A model generated the notes under the pieces. It saw only the letters and a program-made list of their open reading frames with translations. It had not been told where the DNA came from and searched no databases. DNA of 5,860 nucleotides from Blastocatellia bacterium (GTDB taxonomy: Bacteria > Acidobacteriota > Blastocatellia > Pyrinomonadales > Pyrinomonadaceae): NCBI GenBank assembly GCA_013695495.1, contig JACDAK010000129.1, positions 1 through 5,860 on the forward strand, given 5' to 3'. The translations under genes were made by a program, and so were the position numbers. Positions 5,823-5,860 of this stretch are shown one piece after another (within the stretch, counting starts at the first letter, position 1; every line of letters begins with the position of its first letter).

Positions 5823-5860
5823 ACGCAAAATGACCCCGTGTTCGAATTTGTGTAAAATCT

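Noticed and set aside
5827..5856. Promoter-like TTTACA-18-CATTTT upstream of the NifU-like gene
   Set aside because: The -35 is good (5 of 6) but the -10 matches at only 3 positions and the gene start is unsettled, so it is not listed as a feature.

Overview
The window looks like ordinary bacterial chromosome. All six recognisable genes lie on the minus strand and are tightly packed, with no mobile element, CRISPR array, rRNA or tRNA visible. The moderately high G+C content, the two-domain IscU/BFD iron-sulfur protein and the housekeeping content would fit Acidobacteriota (for example Blastocatellia). That is an impression from protein style, not a demonstrated placement.

Reading in the direction of transcription (high to low coordinates): (1) 5771-5208, a NifU-like scaffold made of an IscU-type domain fused to a BFD-type [2Fe-2S] domain. 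Its true start is unclear and its frame is open to the window edge. (2) 5207-5077, a regulatory stretch with a consensus extended -10 promoter, a 5'-terminal stem-loop, and a strong Shine-Dalgarno (SD) that serves a 13-codon TTG mini-ORF rather than the following gene. (3) 5076-3676, a CNNM/CorC-type membrane protein (DUF21 + CBS pair + CorC_HlyC domain). (4) 3650-3613, a rho-independent terminator. (5) 3552-2254, enolase, with its own SD and a possible promoter. (6) 2257-1844, a GNAT acetyltransferase whose conserved N-terminus can only be reached from a CTG codon overlapping the enolase stop as CTGA. (7) 1737-208, a D-alanyl-D-alanine carboxypeptidase of the PBP4/S13 family with a lipoprotein-like signal. 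(8) 197-169, a promoter with a perfect TATAAT. (9) 147-1, the first 49 codons of thymidine kinase, cut by the window edge.

The functions (Fe-S assembly, possible cation transport, glycolysis, acetylation, peptidoglycan trimming, dTMP salvage) do not form one pathway. Likely transcription units are the NifU-like gene alone, the CNNM gene alone, eno-GNAT (possibly with dacB), and tdk onward. I found no clearly new multi-gene system. The most interesting signals are at the level of translation initiation: two genes whose conserved N-terminus begins where no convincing ATG/GTG/TTG start exists, and a leader mini-ORF in front of the CNNM gene. No gap between genes exceeds 300 bases. The gap 1738-1843 between GNAT and dacB shows no convincing promoter, terminator or small ORF.
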